Source: Methanobrevibacter cuticularis (GTDB lineage Archaea; Methanobacteriota; Methanobacteria; Methanobacteriales; Methanobacteriaceae). Taken from it: DNA of 64,000 nucleotides. Positions within the stretch are counted from its first letter, which is position 1; each line of letters starts with the position of its first letter. The stretch is from contig NZ_LWMW01000158.1 of the NCBI RefSeq assembly GCF_001639285.1, forward strand, positions 1-64,000, in the 5' to 3' direction. Under the pieces are notes generated by a model. That model was not told the origin of the DNA. It ran no database searches and worked only from the letters and a program-made list of their open reading frames with translations. Of this stretch, positions 50,614 to 60,135 are shown piece by piece. Both the position numbers and the translations under genes were made by a program.

Positions 50614-51393
50614 CTACTTATTTTCTTTTTCCAATTCTAACATTTCTTTAGCTAATTTTAAGTATGATTTTGTTCCTCTACTATCCTCATCATACATAAT
50701 ACAAGGTTTTCCATAACTTGGGGCCTCAGCTAATCGTATATTTCTTGGAATAACTGTTTTAAATATATGTTCCTTATCACCGAAATATTTTTTAAGTTCA
50801 GTATATACTTCTTTTCCTAATCTTGTCCTTGAGTCATATAGAGTTAATACTATTCCTTTTATTGGAGATGGGCTTCTAAGACGTTCTTCTACTAATTTTA
50901 TAGTATTTACTAAATCAGCTACTCCTTCAAGTGCAAAATATTCTGCCTGAATTGGTATTATCACACTATCTGAAGCTACTAGACCATTAATAGTTATTAC
51001 TCCCAGAGATGGTGGTAGGTCTATTATTATATAATCAAATATACTTTTAACGCTTTCTAATAATTCTTTTAAAACGATATGATAATTATCTAGTTTGCTT
51101 AATTCAACTTCTACTCCACTAAGTGAGATGTTACTTGGCAAAATAAACAAATTTTTAACCATAGTGGGGATGATAGCTTTTTTAATGTTTACTTGTCCAC
51201 TGATAGCAGAATACACTGTATTTTCTAGTTCTACTTTATTAATCCCAAAACTAGTGGTTGCATTGGCCTGTGGATCCATATCAACTAATAATATTGATTT
51301 ATCCATCATTGCTAATGATGCAGCTAAGTTAACTGCGGTTGTAGTTTTTCCACAACCTCCTTTTTGGTTTATAATAGCTATTGTCTCTCCCAT
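50614..51393 (-). CDS. parA: ParA/Soj-type chromosome segregation ATPase
   Basis: 259 residues. The deviant Walker A is QKGGCGKTTTAVNLAASLA (about 10-28), with the signature Lys; the A' motif is ILLVDMDPQANATTSFG and Walker B is FDYIIIDLPPSLG (about 120-132). Later conserved elements are IIPIQAEYFALEGVADLV and FKTVIPRNIRLAEAPSYGKP, typical of Soj. It should dimerise with ATP and bind DNA non-specifically. AGGATGG precedes the ATG. It forms an operon with the downstream ParB-like-motif gene. Its upstream gap is AT-rich. Confidence 0.93.
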   Translation of the reverse strand: MGETIAIINQKGGCGKTTTAVNLAASLAMMDKSILLVDMDPQANATTSFGINKVELENTVYSAISGQVNIKKAIIPTMVKNLFILPSNISLSGVEVELSKLDNYHIVLKELLESVKSIFDYIIIDLPPSLGVITINGLVASDSVIIPIQAEYFALEGVADLVNTIKLVEERLRSPSPIKGIVLTLYDSRTRLGKEVYTELKKYFGDKEHIFKTVIPRNIRLAEAPSYGKPCIMYDEDSRGTKSYLKLAKEMLELEKENK

Positions 51394-52148
51394 TTTTCCA
51401 TCCTTATATTTTTCTTTTATTTTTTCTAAGTTAAAATATATAAGTTAGAGGATATAATTCAAAACTGATAACAGATAACTTTTAACTGATTTCTTGTTAC
51501 TTTTAACTTATAACTAATTAGTTACTATTTAAATTATCTCTTATTAGTTATCTCTTATTTTTTATAAATTATTTCTTTTAACTTATTTATTATATATTAT
51601 AATTTATTTCTTATATATTTTTACTTATACTTTTTAACTTCTTTGTTATGATTTATAAAGTATATTTTATACTTTTTAACTTATACAACATATCTTATTA
51701 CTTATAACTTTTGTTTTATATCTTTTAAATTATATTTTATAACTTATATTTTATAAATTATTTCTTTTAAATTATATTTTATAATTTATATCTTATAAAT
51801 TATTTCTTTTAAATTATATCTTATAAATTATATATTTTAAATTATAACTTATTTATTATATATTTTAAATTATAACTTATTTATTATATCATATTTCTTA
51901 TAACTTATTTCTTATAAGTTATTTATTATCTTTTATCACTTAATCATTAGATATTAAAAATCAGAACTTTTAACTTATTATTTATAAATTATTTCTTATA
52001 AGTTATAAGTAATTTATCATAAATTTAATCACAAATTAAAAATCAAAACAAATTAATTTAAAAAAAATAAATAAAAAGAAAATAATAGCTAGCAATAATA
52101 CTAGTTATTAATAATTATTTTTAGCTAATTATGATATAGATATTCTTA
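51394..52148. other. Intergenic, 755 bp, low-complexity AT repeats
   Basis: From about 51440 to 52010 the plus strand is an irregular succession of TTATAACTTATTTCTTATAA-like words with drifting period, mostly T. I see no gene. The right end (52083-52110) carries the terminator of fae-hps; the left end must hold the parA promoter. Confidence 0.6.
52060..52110 (-). terminator. Hairpin terminator after fae-hps
   Basis: On the minus strand TAATAACTAG (52110-52101) pairs with CTAGCTATTA (52092-52083), one mismatch, 8-base loop, followed by TTTTCTTTTTATTTATTTTT. It starts about 39 bases after the fae-hps stop codon. Confidence 0.65.
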
Positions 52149-53375
52149 CTAGTTAGCAGATTCATCTTCATCAAGAGCTAATCTCATATTGTCTGGATCT
52201 TGAGGTAAATGACTTAAAAAATCTTCAGCAGATCTTCTTACATCTCTTGAACCAATTATGTATCTTCCAACAACTATTATGTCTGCTCCACTATCAATAG
52301 CTTCTTCTACTTTTGCAGGTGTGATACCTCCTGCAACAGCTACTAATCCATTTCCAATGAGATTTTTGATTTCTTTTATATTACCCCATTCAGTCATACT
52401 ACTTGTATCTTCACCTTTTTCAGCTTTTGAAGTTTCAAGATCAACATTCCTATGAAGGAGAACAATATCTGGTTTAAGGTTTTCATTAATTTGATTTAGT
52501 TTATCTGTAAAATTAGATACATTCATCATATCAAGGATTGAATAGATTCCTTGTTTTTGAGCTTCATGAATAGCTTTTTCAATAGATTCAATAGTACCAA
52601 GACCAGAAATGGCTATTGCATCAGCTGTTTCATCAGCAGCCATTTTAACTTCTACTCTTCCAACATCTAATGTTTTTAAATCAGCTATTATGAATGCATC
52701 TGGCCTCAATTCTCTAATTTTGTTAACAACACCAACACCAAACTTCTTAATAAGTGGAGTTCCAGCTTCAAGCAATACTCTTTCTCTATCTGGAATAGCA
52801 GCAATAATCTTTTCCATTGTGTCGAGATTGTCTAAATCAAGAGCTACTTGTAAATATGGTGGACTCCATAACCTTGTAACTTTGAATCCCATAATTGGAT
52901 GAGTTCCCCTGTCTTTTTCAGCAAGAACTTTATCGATACTAGGATAATCACCCATAGCTCTTCTAATAGCTAATTTTGTAGCTCCATAATTATATTGGTA
53001 AATTTTTCTATAATCTTTTGCTTCAGGATGTATAAAAACACTTATTATTATTACAAGATCTTCGGATTGGTCTTTTGGAATAAGACCTTCTTCCACTGCA
53101 TCAGCTACAGCTCTTCCCACTGCTGTTTGAGCTGGTCCAAAGATTTTGCTCGCATCATCTAAATCTCCAACAGTTACTTTTGGAACAATTAAAGTAGCTG
53201 GTTTTGTCATTAAATTTGGTCTTATAACTGATAAAAGGGGGGTATGACCAATTGATAATTGACTCATTCCATTTGCAAATGCACTTCCAGCTGCACTTTC
53301 TTTATCACCAATAATCAAATCAATATGAGCTAATTCGTTTCCATCTCCAATAAGAGCTTCGCCTATTTTATACAT
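52149..53375 (-). CDS. fae-hps: Bifunctional formaldehyde-activating enzyme / 3-hexulose-6-phosphate synthase
   Basis: 408 residues, two enzymes in one chain. Residues 1 to about 160 are Fae ([20 protein letters not shown] with catalytic His near residue 17, then [18 protein letters not shown]), which condenses formaldehyde with tetrahydromethanopterin. About 165-400 are Hps, an orotidine decarboxylase-fold enzyme ([64 protein letters not shown]). In methanogens the Hps half, run in reverse, makes ribulose 5-phosphate for pentose synthesis and Fae traps the formaldehyde. GGAGG stands 7 bases before the ATG. A 37-bp repeat array lies upstream. Confidence 0.96.
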   Translation of the reverse strand: MYKIGEALIGDGNELAHIDLIIGDKESAAGSAFANGMSQLSIGHTPLLSVIRPNLMTKPATLIVPKVTVGDLDDASKIFGPAQTAVGRAVADAVEEGLIPKDQSEDLVIIISVFIHPEAKDYRKIYQYNYGATKLAIRRAMGDYPSIDKVLAEKDRGTHPIMGFKVTRLWSPPYLQVALDLDNLDTMEKIIAAIPDRERVLLEAGTPLIKKFGVGVVNKIRELRPDAFIIADLKTLDVGRVEVKMAADETADAIAISGLGTIESIEKAIHEAQKQGIYSILDMMNVSNFTDKLNQINENLKPDIVLLHRNVDLETSKAEKGEDTSSMTEWGNIKEIKNLIGNGLVAVAGGITPAKVEEAIDSGADIIVVGRYIIGSRDVRRSAEDFLSHLPQDPDNMRLALDEDESAN

Positions 53376-53479
53376 TTCATTTCCTCCAGATATTTCCTGA
53401 TTTTTAGAATTTTATAAATTTCAATTATATTAACATTTCTGTTTTTAGTTAAATATAATACTTGCTATAAATTATATAC

Positions 53480-53664
53480 TTGCTAGAAATTATCATGCTT
53501 AGTATAAATTATATAGTTGCTAGAAATTATCATGCTTAGTATAAATTATATAGTTGCTAGAAATTATCATGCTTAGTATAAATTATATACTTGCTAGAAA
53601 TTATCATGCTTAGTATAAATTATATACTTGCTAGAAATTATTATTTTACTATAAATATATTAAT
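53480..53664. repeat. 37-bp tandem repeat, 5 copies
   Basis: TTGCTAGAAATTATCATGCT recurs at 53480, 53517, 53554, 53591 and 53628, the last copy diverging at its end. It starts about 105 bases upstream of the fae-hps start codon, at the left part of the gap 53376-54020. Confidence 0.95.
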
Positions 53665-53804
53665 CAGACTAAATATTAATTAAAATACTTATTCATCAGA
53701 ATAAAAACTGAATGATTATTAATTAACAATTAAACTAATTTAAATTATTAATTAAAGCTTAATTACCCAGATTTGATTTTTAAAATTTTCAATATTTTCA
53801 TCCA

Positions 53805-53935
53805 TTTTTACACTTGAAATCGATGTTCACTGATACATATCTCTTTCAATGAAGTTTCAATAATATTGTATAAAATTTTCCTTCATATAGTTGACAGTGT
53901 TACTATCCTTTATTATACTTGAAGTATCGCCTCTA
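53805..53935 (-). promoter_or_regulatory. Second cluster of ORB-like elements
   Basis: Read on the minus strand: AGAGGCGATACTTCAAGTAT (53934-53915), AGAGATATGTATCAGTGAA (53844-53826) and ATTTCAAGTGTAAAAA (53820-53805). They resemble the boxes beside cdc6 (AGAGGTGCATTGCAAGTGAA) and all point the same way. The block is less AT-biased than its surroundings. A motif TTTCAATGAAGTT here also resembles TTTCATTGAAGTT between the oriC boxes. Confidence 0.5.
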
Positions 53936-53967
53936 GTGCATTTTATTTGTAATTATAAAAATGTCTA

Positions 53968-54001
53968 AATAGCTATTATTTTTTAATTTTTAATAGCTAT
54001 T
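53968..54001 (-). terminator. Possible hairpin after thrS
   Basis: AATAGCTATTA and TAATAGCTATT (11-bp perfect stem, 12-base loop) lie 20 bases past the thrS stop on the minus strand. The downstream T-run is weak. Both arms are copies of the ATAGCTAT palindrome that is abundant in this genome, so the hairpin could be incidental. Confidence 0.4.
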
Positions 54002-54020
54002 TTTTATTTTTTATTTTTTT

Positions 54021-55862
54021 TTATTGGAAATTTATTCGTTTGGATAAATATTTGGACAATGGCAAATTTCTAAATGGAAGACCTAAAGTCTCATGCATGA
54101 TATGATCTAATAATTGTTCAATGTTCATCTCTTTTTGTTCCCCAGTTTCTCTTATTGTTACTTTGAATATTTCACTATTGATTTCATTATCCCCAACAAC
54201 AATAACATAAGGAACCCAATCAGTTGCAGAAGTTCTTATTTTTTTACCAACACGTTCGTCTCTATCATCGATATCTGCTCTGATATTGTTAAGAGATAGA
54301 TGTTCCCATAAAAAATTAGCATAAGTTAAATGTTTTTCACTAATAGGAATAATTCTCACTTGGGTTGGAGATAACCAAACTGGTAACATAGGAGCTTTTT
54401 CTTTTTGTTCTATAGCTGTTTTTTCTAGTAAACTACATATTACTCTTTCTATACTTCCAGTAGGACTGCAATGTAATACAATAGGATGTTCTGATTTTTC
54501 ATCTTTGTTTAAATAGCTAATATCAAACCTTTTTCCACTTTCAACATCAATTTGAACTGTTGGATTTTCAATTGGCCTGTCAAGATAGTCAATAGCTGCC
54601 ATATCCATTTTACAAACCCAATAATGTTTTCGTTCTGGGAGAATTTCAAAAAGTACAGGTTTGCCTATTTTTTCAGCTACATTTTCCATCCAATCTTTAT
54701 TTTCATCGTAAAAGTCTTGAGTGGCCCTGAAAATTATTTCATAGTTTATATTAAGATTTTTGCTAGTTTCATAACACATAGCTACTTGTTTATCAAATTC
54801 ATCCAACGTTTGTTCCATATCTGCACAGACAGTATGCATATCAGGCATAGTAAATCCCCTAAGTCTTTTTAAGCCTACTACTTCCCCTCTTTTTTCAAAT
54901 CTAAAACTGTAGGTAGATAGTTCATAAACCTTTGCTGGCAAATTTTTCCAAGTCAAAAATGATTCAGATAAAACTCTAAATGCACCAAAACAACAAGCGA
55001 ATCGCAACATTAACTCTTTTTTAGTATGAATTTTGTATTGTCTTTCTCCAAATTTACTTGCATGCTCTCTTATAGCATTGTTAGCCAAATCATACATAAC
55101 TGGAGTTTCTATAGGCATAGCTCCTTCATCAACTACTAATTTGTAGACATAATCACTTAATATATCTCTTATTAATCTTCCTTTGGGATACCATTTCAAA
55201 TGACCTACATCTGCTGCACTTTCATAGTCACATAATTCTTTTTCTCTCATCAATTTAACATGAGGAGGTTCTATATCTTTTGTAGAAAGAGTTCCTAGTT
55301 CATTTTTTAATAGCTTTTTTAGTTGTGAGTTACTCCCATAATAATACTCTTCTGGTGTAAAATTCTCCCAACTGTCAAATATGAAATATTTAGGAGATAT
55401 TGAAATTTCTTCATCAATTTTTTCATCATCAATTTCAATCTTGGAGCTAATAGTTCTTGATAACTCTGATAATGGATGACCTTTACAAGAAACTTCAAAT
55501 GATTTATACCATCCAAAAGGCACTCTATATACTTTAAAATTCTCATCTTTCAATGCCTTTTCCACACTTTTTAAAATACTTATAGCTATTTTTGGGGAGC
55601 TGAGTGAAGAGGATAAATGGGCATATGGGTAAATAACTATATTGTCTGCTTTAATTTCTTTATTTACTTTTTTTATCTCATCTAGAAGGTTCTTTAAAAC
55701 ACCATCTGGATTTTTTTCATCTTCTTTTTCAACAGCTGTAAAAACTACTAAAGACTCTTTAAACAAGCCTTCTTTTTGCTCTTTTTCAATTTCTTCAGCT
55801 ATTGGTGTTTTTTTCTTAGTTTTGTATTTTAAATAATCTGAATGAACTAGCAATATTCTCAT
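54021..55862 (-). CDS. thrS: Threonyl-tRNA synthetase, archaeal type
   Basis: 613 residues. Residues 1 to about 140 are the archaeal N-terminal editing domain, related to D-aminoacyl-tRNA deacylases ([46 protein letters not shown]). The class II catalytic core follows: [23 protein letters not shown] (motif 1), [20 protein letters not shown] (motif 2), zinc ligands in RFACCFGAF and [13 protein letters not shown] (motif 3). The anticodon-binding domain ends the protein ([35 protein letters not shown]). GGTGATTAA directly precedes the ATG. Length is normal. Confidence 0.96.
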   Translation of the reverse strand: MRILLVHSDYLKYKTKKKTPIAEEIEKEQKEGLFKESLVVFTAVEKEDEKNPDGVLKNLLDEIKKVNKEIKADNIVIYPYAHLSSSLSSPKIAISILKSVEKALKDENFKVYRVPFGWYKSFEVSCKGHPLSELSRTISSKIEIDDEKIDEEISISPKYFIFDSWENFTPEEYYYGSNSQLKKLLKNELGTLSTKDIEPPHVKLMREKELCDYESAADVGHLKWYPKGRLIRDILSDYVYKLVVDEGAMPIETPVMYDLANNAIREHASKFGERQYKIHTKKELMLRFACCFGAFRVLSESFLTWKNLPAKVYELSTYSFRFEKRGEVVGLKRLRGFTMPDMHTVCADMEQTLDEFDKQVAMCYETSKNLNINYEIIFRATQDFYDENKDWMENVAEKIGKPVLFEILPERKHYWVCKMDMAAIDYLDRPIENPTVQIDVESGKRFDISYLNKDEKSEHPIVLHCSPTGSIERVICSLLEKTAIEQKEKAPMLPVWLSPTQVRIIPISEKHLTYANFLWEHLSLNNIRADIDDRDERVGKKIRTSATDWVPYVIVVGDNEINSEIFKVTIRETGEQKEMNIEQLLDHIMHETLGLPFRNLPLSKYLSKRINFQ

Positions 55863-56040
55863 TTAATCACCATTTAGGAGCTTATAAATAGCTTCTATTA
55901 ATTTTTATACTTCAAATAATATTTCTAAGTTTCTATCTAAGAAACTTGTATTTAAATACCTAAAACCTAAAAACTTTAAAAAATACTTAAAAGAATAGTA
56001 AATAGGCTTATAATATTTTAATTTTTTATTATTTATTGAT

Positions 56041-56250
56041 TAGTACTTATTTTTATTATTACTTATTAATTAGTACTTATTTTTATTATTACTTATTAAT
56101 TAGTACTTATTTTTATTATTACTTATTAATTAGTACTTATTTTTATTATTACTCATTAATTAGTACTTATTTTTATTATTACTCATTAATTAGTACTTAT
56201 TTTTATTATTACTCATTAATTAGTACTTATTTTTATTATTACTTGTTATT
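56041..56250. repeat. 30-bp tandem repeat, 7 exact-register copies
   Basis: Seven units of TAGTACTTATTTTTATTATT plus ACTTATTAAT (or ACTCATTAAT) run without a phase break from 56041 to 56250; an eighth unit follows after a 10-base shift. Because 30 is divisible by three, the array mimics an open frame (ISTYFYYYLL repeated), which I do not accept as a gene. It lies in the gap 55863-56623 between thrS and a TrmB-type regulator; the rest of the gap is AT-rich without features. Confidence 0.97.
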
Positions 56251-56623
56251 ACTTATTAATTAGTACTTATTTTTGTTATTATTTAATTATTACTACTTAT
56301 AATAAGTACTATGTATTTATTCTATTTAATAATATCGAATTTCTATTGAATTTTTTGAAGAATCTTTTTAATTTTATTTTTAATTAGGTTTTATTTTCTA
56401 TGTTTCATATAGATCTTTCTTAGAATATTTCAAATATTTCGTAATATCACATACTTATGAAATATAATTAATTAGAATTCATTGAAAAATTTTGATAAAA
56501 ATACCTTTAACCAAAAGACTTTTATTTAATTATAAGTAATACATATATATTTACATAGCATATCTTAATAGATAATGATAATTTTAGAAGATTAAAAACG
56601 ATCAAAAGTTTGAAATAATAGCT

Positions 56624-57421
56624 ATGATAAGCATGAACAAAAAGGCGGAATGGAATATGAATAAGACTATTAATGCTCTAGAACGTATGAACCTGCATAA
56701 AAGTGAAGCTATAGTATACATGTTATTAGTTCAAAAGATGGGTGGGACAGTTGAAGAGATAAGCAAAGAAGTAAGATTCAAAAAACAAAACACATACACA
56801 ATTTTAAATAAACTAATTCAAAAAGGTTTCGTTGATGTAGAAAAAAGTAATCCAGTAATTTATCATGTTGTACCACCAACCGAAACTTTCAGAAAAGAAC
56901 AAATAAAAATATTAGATGAATTATATACAGCAAATAATGAACTTAATTTTCTCTATGAGGCAAATATAAACAAATTGAAACATCCAATAAATCTTATTCA
57001 AGGTTTTCGACCCATAATAAAAAAGGAAATTAATCTAATAAAAAGTGCTAAAAAGACCTTAAACATGAAAATAGGCTTTCTTTTTTTCAATGAAGCACAA
57101 ATATTAATAAATGTTTTTGAGAATCTGAAAAATACTGGGGTAAAAATTAACATTATAGCTAATCAAGCTTGTACTATTGATAATGAAAAGATAGAGGTTT
57201 TGAATAAATTCAAGAATTGTGATGTAAACGTCAAGGAAGATGATTTACCAAATACAAAAGTTATTTTAGTCGATGGATCTGAAATGATGCAGATCTTCCC
57301 AAGATTTCCATTCCATGAAAATATTTATTCAGATAATGTACATTGCACATATAATTATTCTAAAAATATAGCTAAAACTTATAATGATAGATTTAACCAT
57401 CAACTAAAGCTTATAGTTTGA
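56624..57421 (+). CDS. TrmB-family transcriptional regulator
   Basis: Up to 265 residues. The N-terminal winged helix (MNKTINALERMNLHKSEAIV, YMLLVQKMGGTVEEISKEV, NTYTILNKLIQKGFVDVEKS, IYHVVPPTETF) is of the TrmB type; a coiled coil and an effector domain (GFRPIIKKEINLIKSAKKTL, NMKIGFLFFNEAQ) follow. TrmB proteins sense sugars or other small molecules and can repress or activate. Starts at 56624, 56633 or 56657 are all possible; GGCGGAATGG before 56657 is a mild argument for the last. It shares the whole architecture with the regulator at 59298-60101. Ligand and targets are unknown. Confidence 0.85.
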   Translation: MISMNKKAEWNMNKTINALERMNLHKSEAIVYMLLVQKMGGTVEEISKEVRFKKQNTYTILNKLIQKGFVDVEKSNPVIYHVVPPTETFRKEQIKILDELYTANNELNFLYEANINKLKHPINLIQGFRPIIKKEINLIKSAKKTLNMKIGFLFFNEAQILINVFENLKNTGVKINIIANQACTIDNEKIEVLNKFKNCDVNVKEDDLPNTKVILVDGSEMMQIFPRFPFHENIYSDNVHCTYNYSKNIAKTYNDRFNHQLKLIV

Positions 57422-57476
57422 AATCACTAAATATCATTAAGAATAAATAATTTTTTTTATCTCAATAGACATACAT

Positions 57477-57489
57477 TTCAAGTGTAAAA
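57477..57489 (+). promoter_or_regulatory. Isolated mini-ORB-like 13-mer
   Basis: Exact TTTCAAGTGTAAA in the gap after the TrmB-type gene. The same 13-mer core occurs in the pyrB array and near 53805. Whether Orc1/Cdc6 binds a single box here is unknown. Confidence 0.4.
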
Positions 57490-57641
57490 ATTTGAAATAA
57501 CTTTTATTAAATCTTGATATTCATTTTAAATTAGGACTAACTTATTTATTAAGATTTTTAATAAAAACTTTTTATATGAATAAGAGATAAGGATAATAAG
57601 AATTTTTTTTTATTAAAGTTTTTTACTAATGATTAATAAGA

Positions 57642-57887
57642 ATTTGTTTTGTTTATTAAGTTTTTTAACAAGAATAACTAGGATTTGTTTTGTTTATTAA
57701 GTTTTTTAACAAGAATAACTAGGATTTGTTTTGTTTATTAAGTTTTTTAACAAGAATAACTAGGATTTGTTTTGTTTATTAAGTTTTTTAACAAGAATAA
57801 GTAGGATTTGTTTTGTTTATTAAGTTTTTTAACAAGAATAAGTAGGATTTGTTTTGTTTATTAAGTTTTTTAACAAGAATAAGTAGA
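57642..57887. repeat. 41-bp tandem repeat, 6 copies
   Basis: ATTTGTTTTGTTTATTAAGT recurs at 57642, 57683, 57724, 57765, 57806 and 57847. The unit continues TTTTTAACAAGAATAA and drifts from ACTAGG to GTAGG along the array, a sign of stepwise duplication. It occupies most of the gap 57422-57973 and ends about 90 bases before the stop codon of the leftward PRC-barrel gene. Confidence 0.97.
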
Positions 57888-57973
57888 ATTTTTTCTTTAA
57901 TAATTACATAATAATAAATAATAATTTTGACATGAATAAAAGATAAAAATAATGATTTTAATTTTTTAAAAAA

Positions 57974-58189
57974 TTAATCTTTCATATTTTTTAGCATTAT
58001 CTTATCAGATATGCTATCAACATCGTTAAAAGAGACTATTTCTTGATTAGAAAGTATACCTTTTCTTTCTTCTACTTCAATACCTGTAATAGAACCATTA
58101 TCCTTATTAATATCAATATTGCCTACTTTTCCCACTGAATTACCATTTGAATCAATAATATTCATATCAAGCATTTTATGAGCTTTCAT
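57974..58189 (-). CDS. PRC-barrel domain protein
   Basis: 71 residues, a single PRC barrel: KAHKMLDMNIIDSNGNSVGK, VGNIDINKDNGSITGIEVEE and EIVSFNDVDSISDKIML. Such small archaeal PRC proteins are thought to be protein-interaction or RNA-related modules; CdpB-type relatives act in cell division, but that cannot be claimed here. A full GGAGGTGA precedes the ATG. A close relative lies 119 bases upstream on the same strand. Confidence 0.88.
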   Translation of the reverse strand: MKAHKMLDMNIIDSNGNSVGKVGNIDINKDNGSITGIEVEERKGILSNQEIVSFNDVDSISDKIMLKNMKD

Positions 58190-58308
58190 ATTAATTCACC
58201 TCCATCTTTTAATAGCTAATGTATGAAGTTTAGTCGTGTTTATAAATTCTATAAGCTTAATTGTTACAAATAAATTAATAAAAGCCAGCATCCTGCTATT
58301 TTATCATA

Positions 58309-58539
58309 TTAAAGCTTATCAATCATAATATTTAGAGCTACAACATTAGAAATATTATCTATCTGATTAAGTTTAATTAAACCTTCATCACAACAAAAAC
58401 CTTCCTTTAAATGCACATCTACCCCTTCTATCTTTCCATTTTGTTCATCAACTTCAATATTGCGTATTACTCCAGTAGAATGACCTTCTTTATCAATAAC
58501 AACCATTCCAATCAAATCTGTTGCTTTCATTTTACTCAC
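58309..58539 (-). CDS. PRC-barrel domain protein, second copy
   Basis: 76 residues with the same fold as the neighbour: MKATDLIGMVVIDKEGHSTG, VIRNIEVDEQNGKIEGVDVH, GLIKLNQIDNISNVVALNI. A paired Cys (FCCDEG, about 48-49) distinguishes it. GGTGAG stands before the ATG. The two probably arose by tandem duplication and may form a heterodimer. A 354-bp gene-free gap follows up to 58893. Confidence 0.88.
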   Translation of the reverse strand: MSKMKATDLIGMVVIDKEGHSTGVIRNIEVDEQNGKIEGVDVHLKEGFCCDEGLIKLNQIDNISNVVALNIMIDKL

Positions 58540-58848
58540 CTTCTCTTCAATTTTAAATTCATGATGATTAAAACTTATTCTGGATAATATATTTTCATGA
58601 GAATATTTGTTGAAATATAACCATTACATTACTATTTTAAACTATATAAATTTTAACCGTAGCTGATGACTTCTTTATATACTGATTTACCTATATAGGA
58701 TGATAACTGATTATGATGGCAGATTTTTGTGAAAATTCGAAAGATGTGATATCTTTATTTCATTTGTTTTAGTATTAATGAATTCTTAGTCTTTTAAAGA
58801 ATATTTTTCTCATTTAAAAATTTTTCTTATTTAAAAATATAAAATAAA

Positions 58849-58871
58849 AATGATTACAATGAGTAATCATT
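58849..58871 (-). terminator. Hairpin terminator after the small helical-protein gene
   Basis: On the minus strand AATGATTAC-TCATT-GTAATCATT (9-bp perfect stem, 5-base loop) is followed by TTTATTTTATATTTT. It begins 23 bases after the stop codon at 58894. The rest of the gap 58540-58893 shows no gene or repeat. Confidence 0.75.
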
Positions 58872-58893
58872 ATAATACTTTAGTTTCCATTCA

Positions 58894-59205
58894 TTATTCA
58901 TCCAGTGCAGATATTTCTATCGGACCTTGTCTTGAATAAATGACTAAACATACTTCAAATCTTTTTTTCAGCATAAAATATTTTTTTTGAGCTGAGCTAA
59001 GCTTCATATGAAAGTTTTTTATTTTTTCTTTCATTTCTTTCATTTCTTCATCACTAAATTTTTTCTCTTCTTTGTGATGTGAAAACATATGATGCTTGTA
59101 TTTGTGCATTTTGTGTTTTTCCTTTAGCATTTTATATTCAGCAGTTGCCATTGCTAAATCATCTGCCAATGCAATTAAATAATTTTCATTCAAAATTGCA
59201 GCCAT
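58894..59205 (-). CDS. Small helical protein, unknown function
   Basis: 103 residues, not recognised. It is mostly helical and probably coiled (NENYLIALADDLAMATAEYK, then FSDEEMKEMKEKIKNFHMKL) with a Lys/His/Met-rich segment (KHKMHKYKHHMFSHHKEEKK, about 33-52) that could bind metal. The frame opens at GTG 59214, but that codon is part of the ribosome binding site GAGGTGATTAAT; ATG 59205 is the start. It sits between the PRC-barrel pair and a TrmB-type regulator, all leftward, each with its own ribosome binding site. Confidence 0.75.
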   Translation of the reverse strand: MAAILNENYLIALADDLAMATAEYKMLKEKHKMHKYKHHMFSHHKEEKKFSDEEMKEMKEKIKNFHMKLSSAQKKYFMLKKRFEVCLVIYSRQGPIEISALDE

Positions 59206-59297
59206 ATTAATCACCTCATTATTATATTGTTTTTAATAGCTTATGTTTTTTTCTATGGAGTATGAAGTTATGACTTATTCGATGAATACAATATTCA

Positions 59298-60101
59298 TTA
59301 TTTTTTTATATTTTCATTATTTTTCCTTTTTTTATTCCATATAGTTTCAAATCTTTCGTCATAGTTTTTTGCTATGTCTTCGTACTGATTCCAAATACCA
59401 ATAGCTGTATCTGGGATAATTTTTTTATTTCTACCTTGGAATTTTGAAAAAACATGCATAAGTTCTTTTCCATCTCTAACAATCATTTTTGCCATTGGGA
59501 GAGGAGATTTAACTACATTCGCTTTAGATGGCTTTAATTCTTCTAGAATATCAATATTATTTTTCTTTGTAAAATATTTTGATGATACTATAATGTTAAC
59601 TTCAACACCTTGTTTTATTTTTTTTCCAATTTTTGGCTTTAATATATCTAATTCTCCAGGAAATAAGAATCCTATTCTCATATTAATTGAATTTTTTCCT
59701 CTTGAAATAATTTCTAGTTCTTTTTTAATTATTTTTTCTTGACCATGAATTAGCCAAACTGGTGCAGGTACTTTTGATAGCTGATTTTCATATATCTCAT
59801 TTAATTCTATTTCAGCATTTTCAAGTTTTTCAATTAATTTATTTTTATTTGATTTAAAAATATCTTTTGGGGGAACTACTGTGTATTTTAAGGGTCTTCC
59901 TTTATTAACTTCAATAAAACCTCTACGAACTAATGGTTTCAAAACATCATATACACGAGATCTTGGAACATTAGCATTTTCACTAATTTCAGTCGCTGTT
60001 CCACTAATAATGTAATTCAAAGCTAAATAACATGAAGACTCGTATTCTGTTAACCCTAATACTTTCAATGAATTCAATATATTATTTTTATTATCATTCA
60101 T
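59298..60101 (-). CDS. TrmB-family transcriptional regulator, second copy
   Basis: 267 residues. The winged helix is clearer than in its paralogue: LNSLKVLGLTEYESSCYLAL, TATEISENANVPRSRVYDVL and KPLVRRGFIEVNKGRPLKYT, followed by VVPPKDIF. The effector part has LIHGQEKIIKKELEIISRGK, NMRIGFLFPGEL and MIVRDGKELMHVFSKFQGRN. AAGTGATCC precedes the ATG. It is divergent from hcp, separated by a 15-bp repeat array, and would be a natural regulator of hcp or of the PRC-barrel genes behind it. Targets are inferred from position only. Confidence 0.88.
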   Translation of the reverse strand: MNDNKNNILNSLKVLGLTEYESSCYLALNYIISGTATEISENANVPRSRVYDVLKPLVRRGFIEVNKGRPLKYTVVPPKDIFKSNKNKLIEKLENAEIELNEIYENQLSKVPAPVWLIHGQEKIIKKELEIISRGKNSINMRIGFLFPGELDILKPKIGKKIKQGVEVNIIVSSKYFTKKNNIDILEELKPSKANVVKSPLPMAKMIVRDGKELMHVFSKFQGRNKKIIPDTAIGIWNQYEDIAKNYDERFETIWNKKRKNNENIKK

Positions 60102-60135
60102 AGGATCACTTTACATTATTTAATTTCCTTAGCAA

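Noticed and set aside
53480-53664. CRISPR-like array
   Set aside because: Units are directly adjacent without unique spacers, and no cas gene is in the window; the same holds for the arrays at 41461, 56041, 57642 and 60136.
56036-56263. Open frame of repeated STYFYYYLLI
   Set aside because: It is only the translation of a 30-bp tandem repeat; no ribosome binding site and no sequence outside the array.
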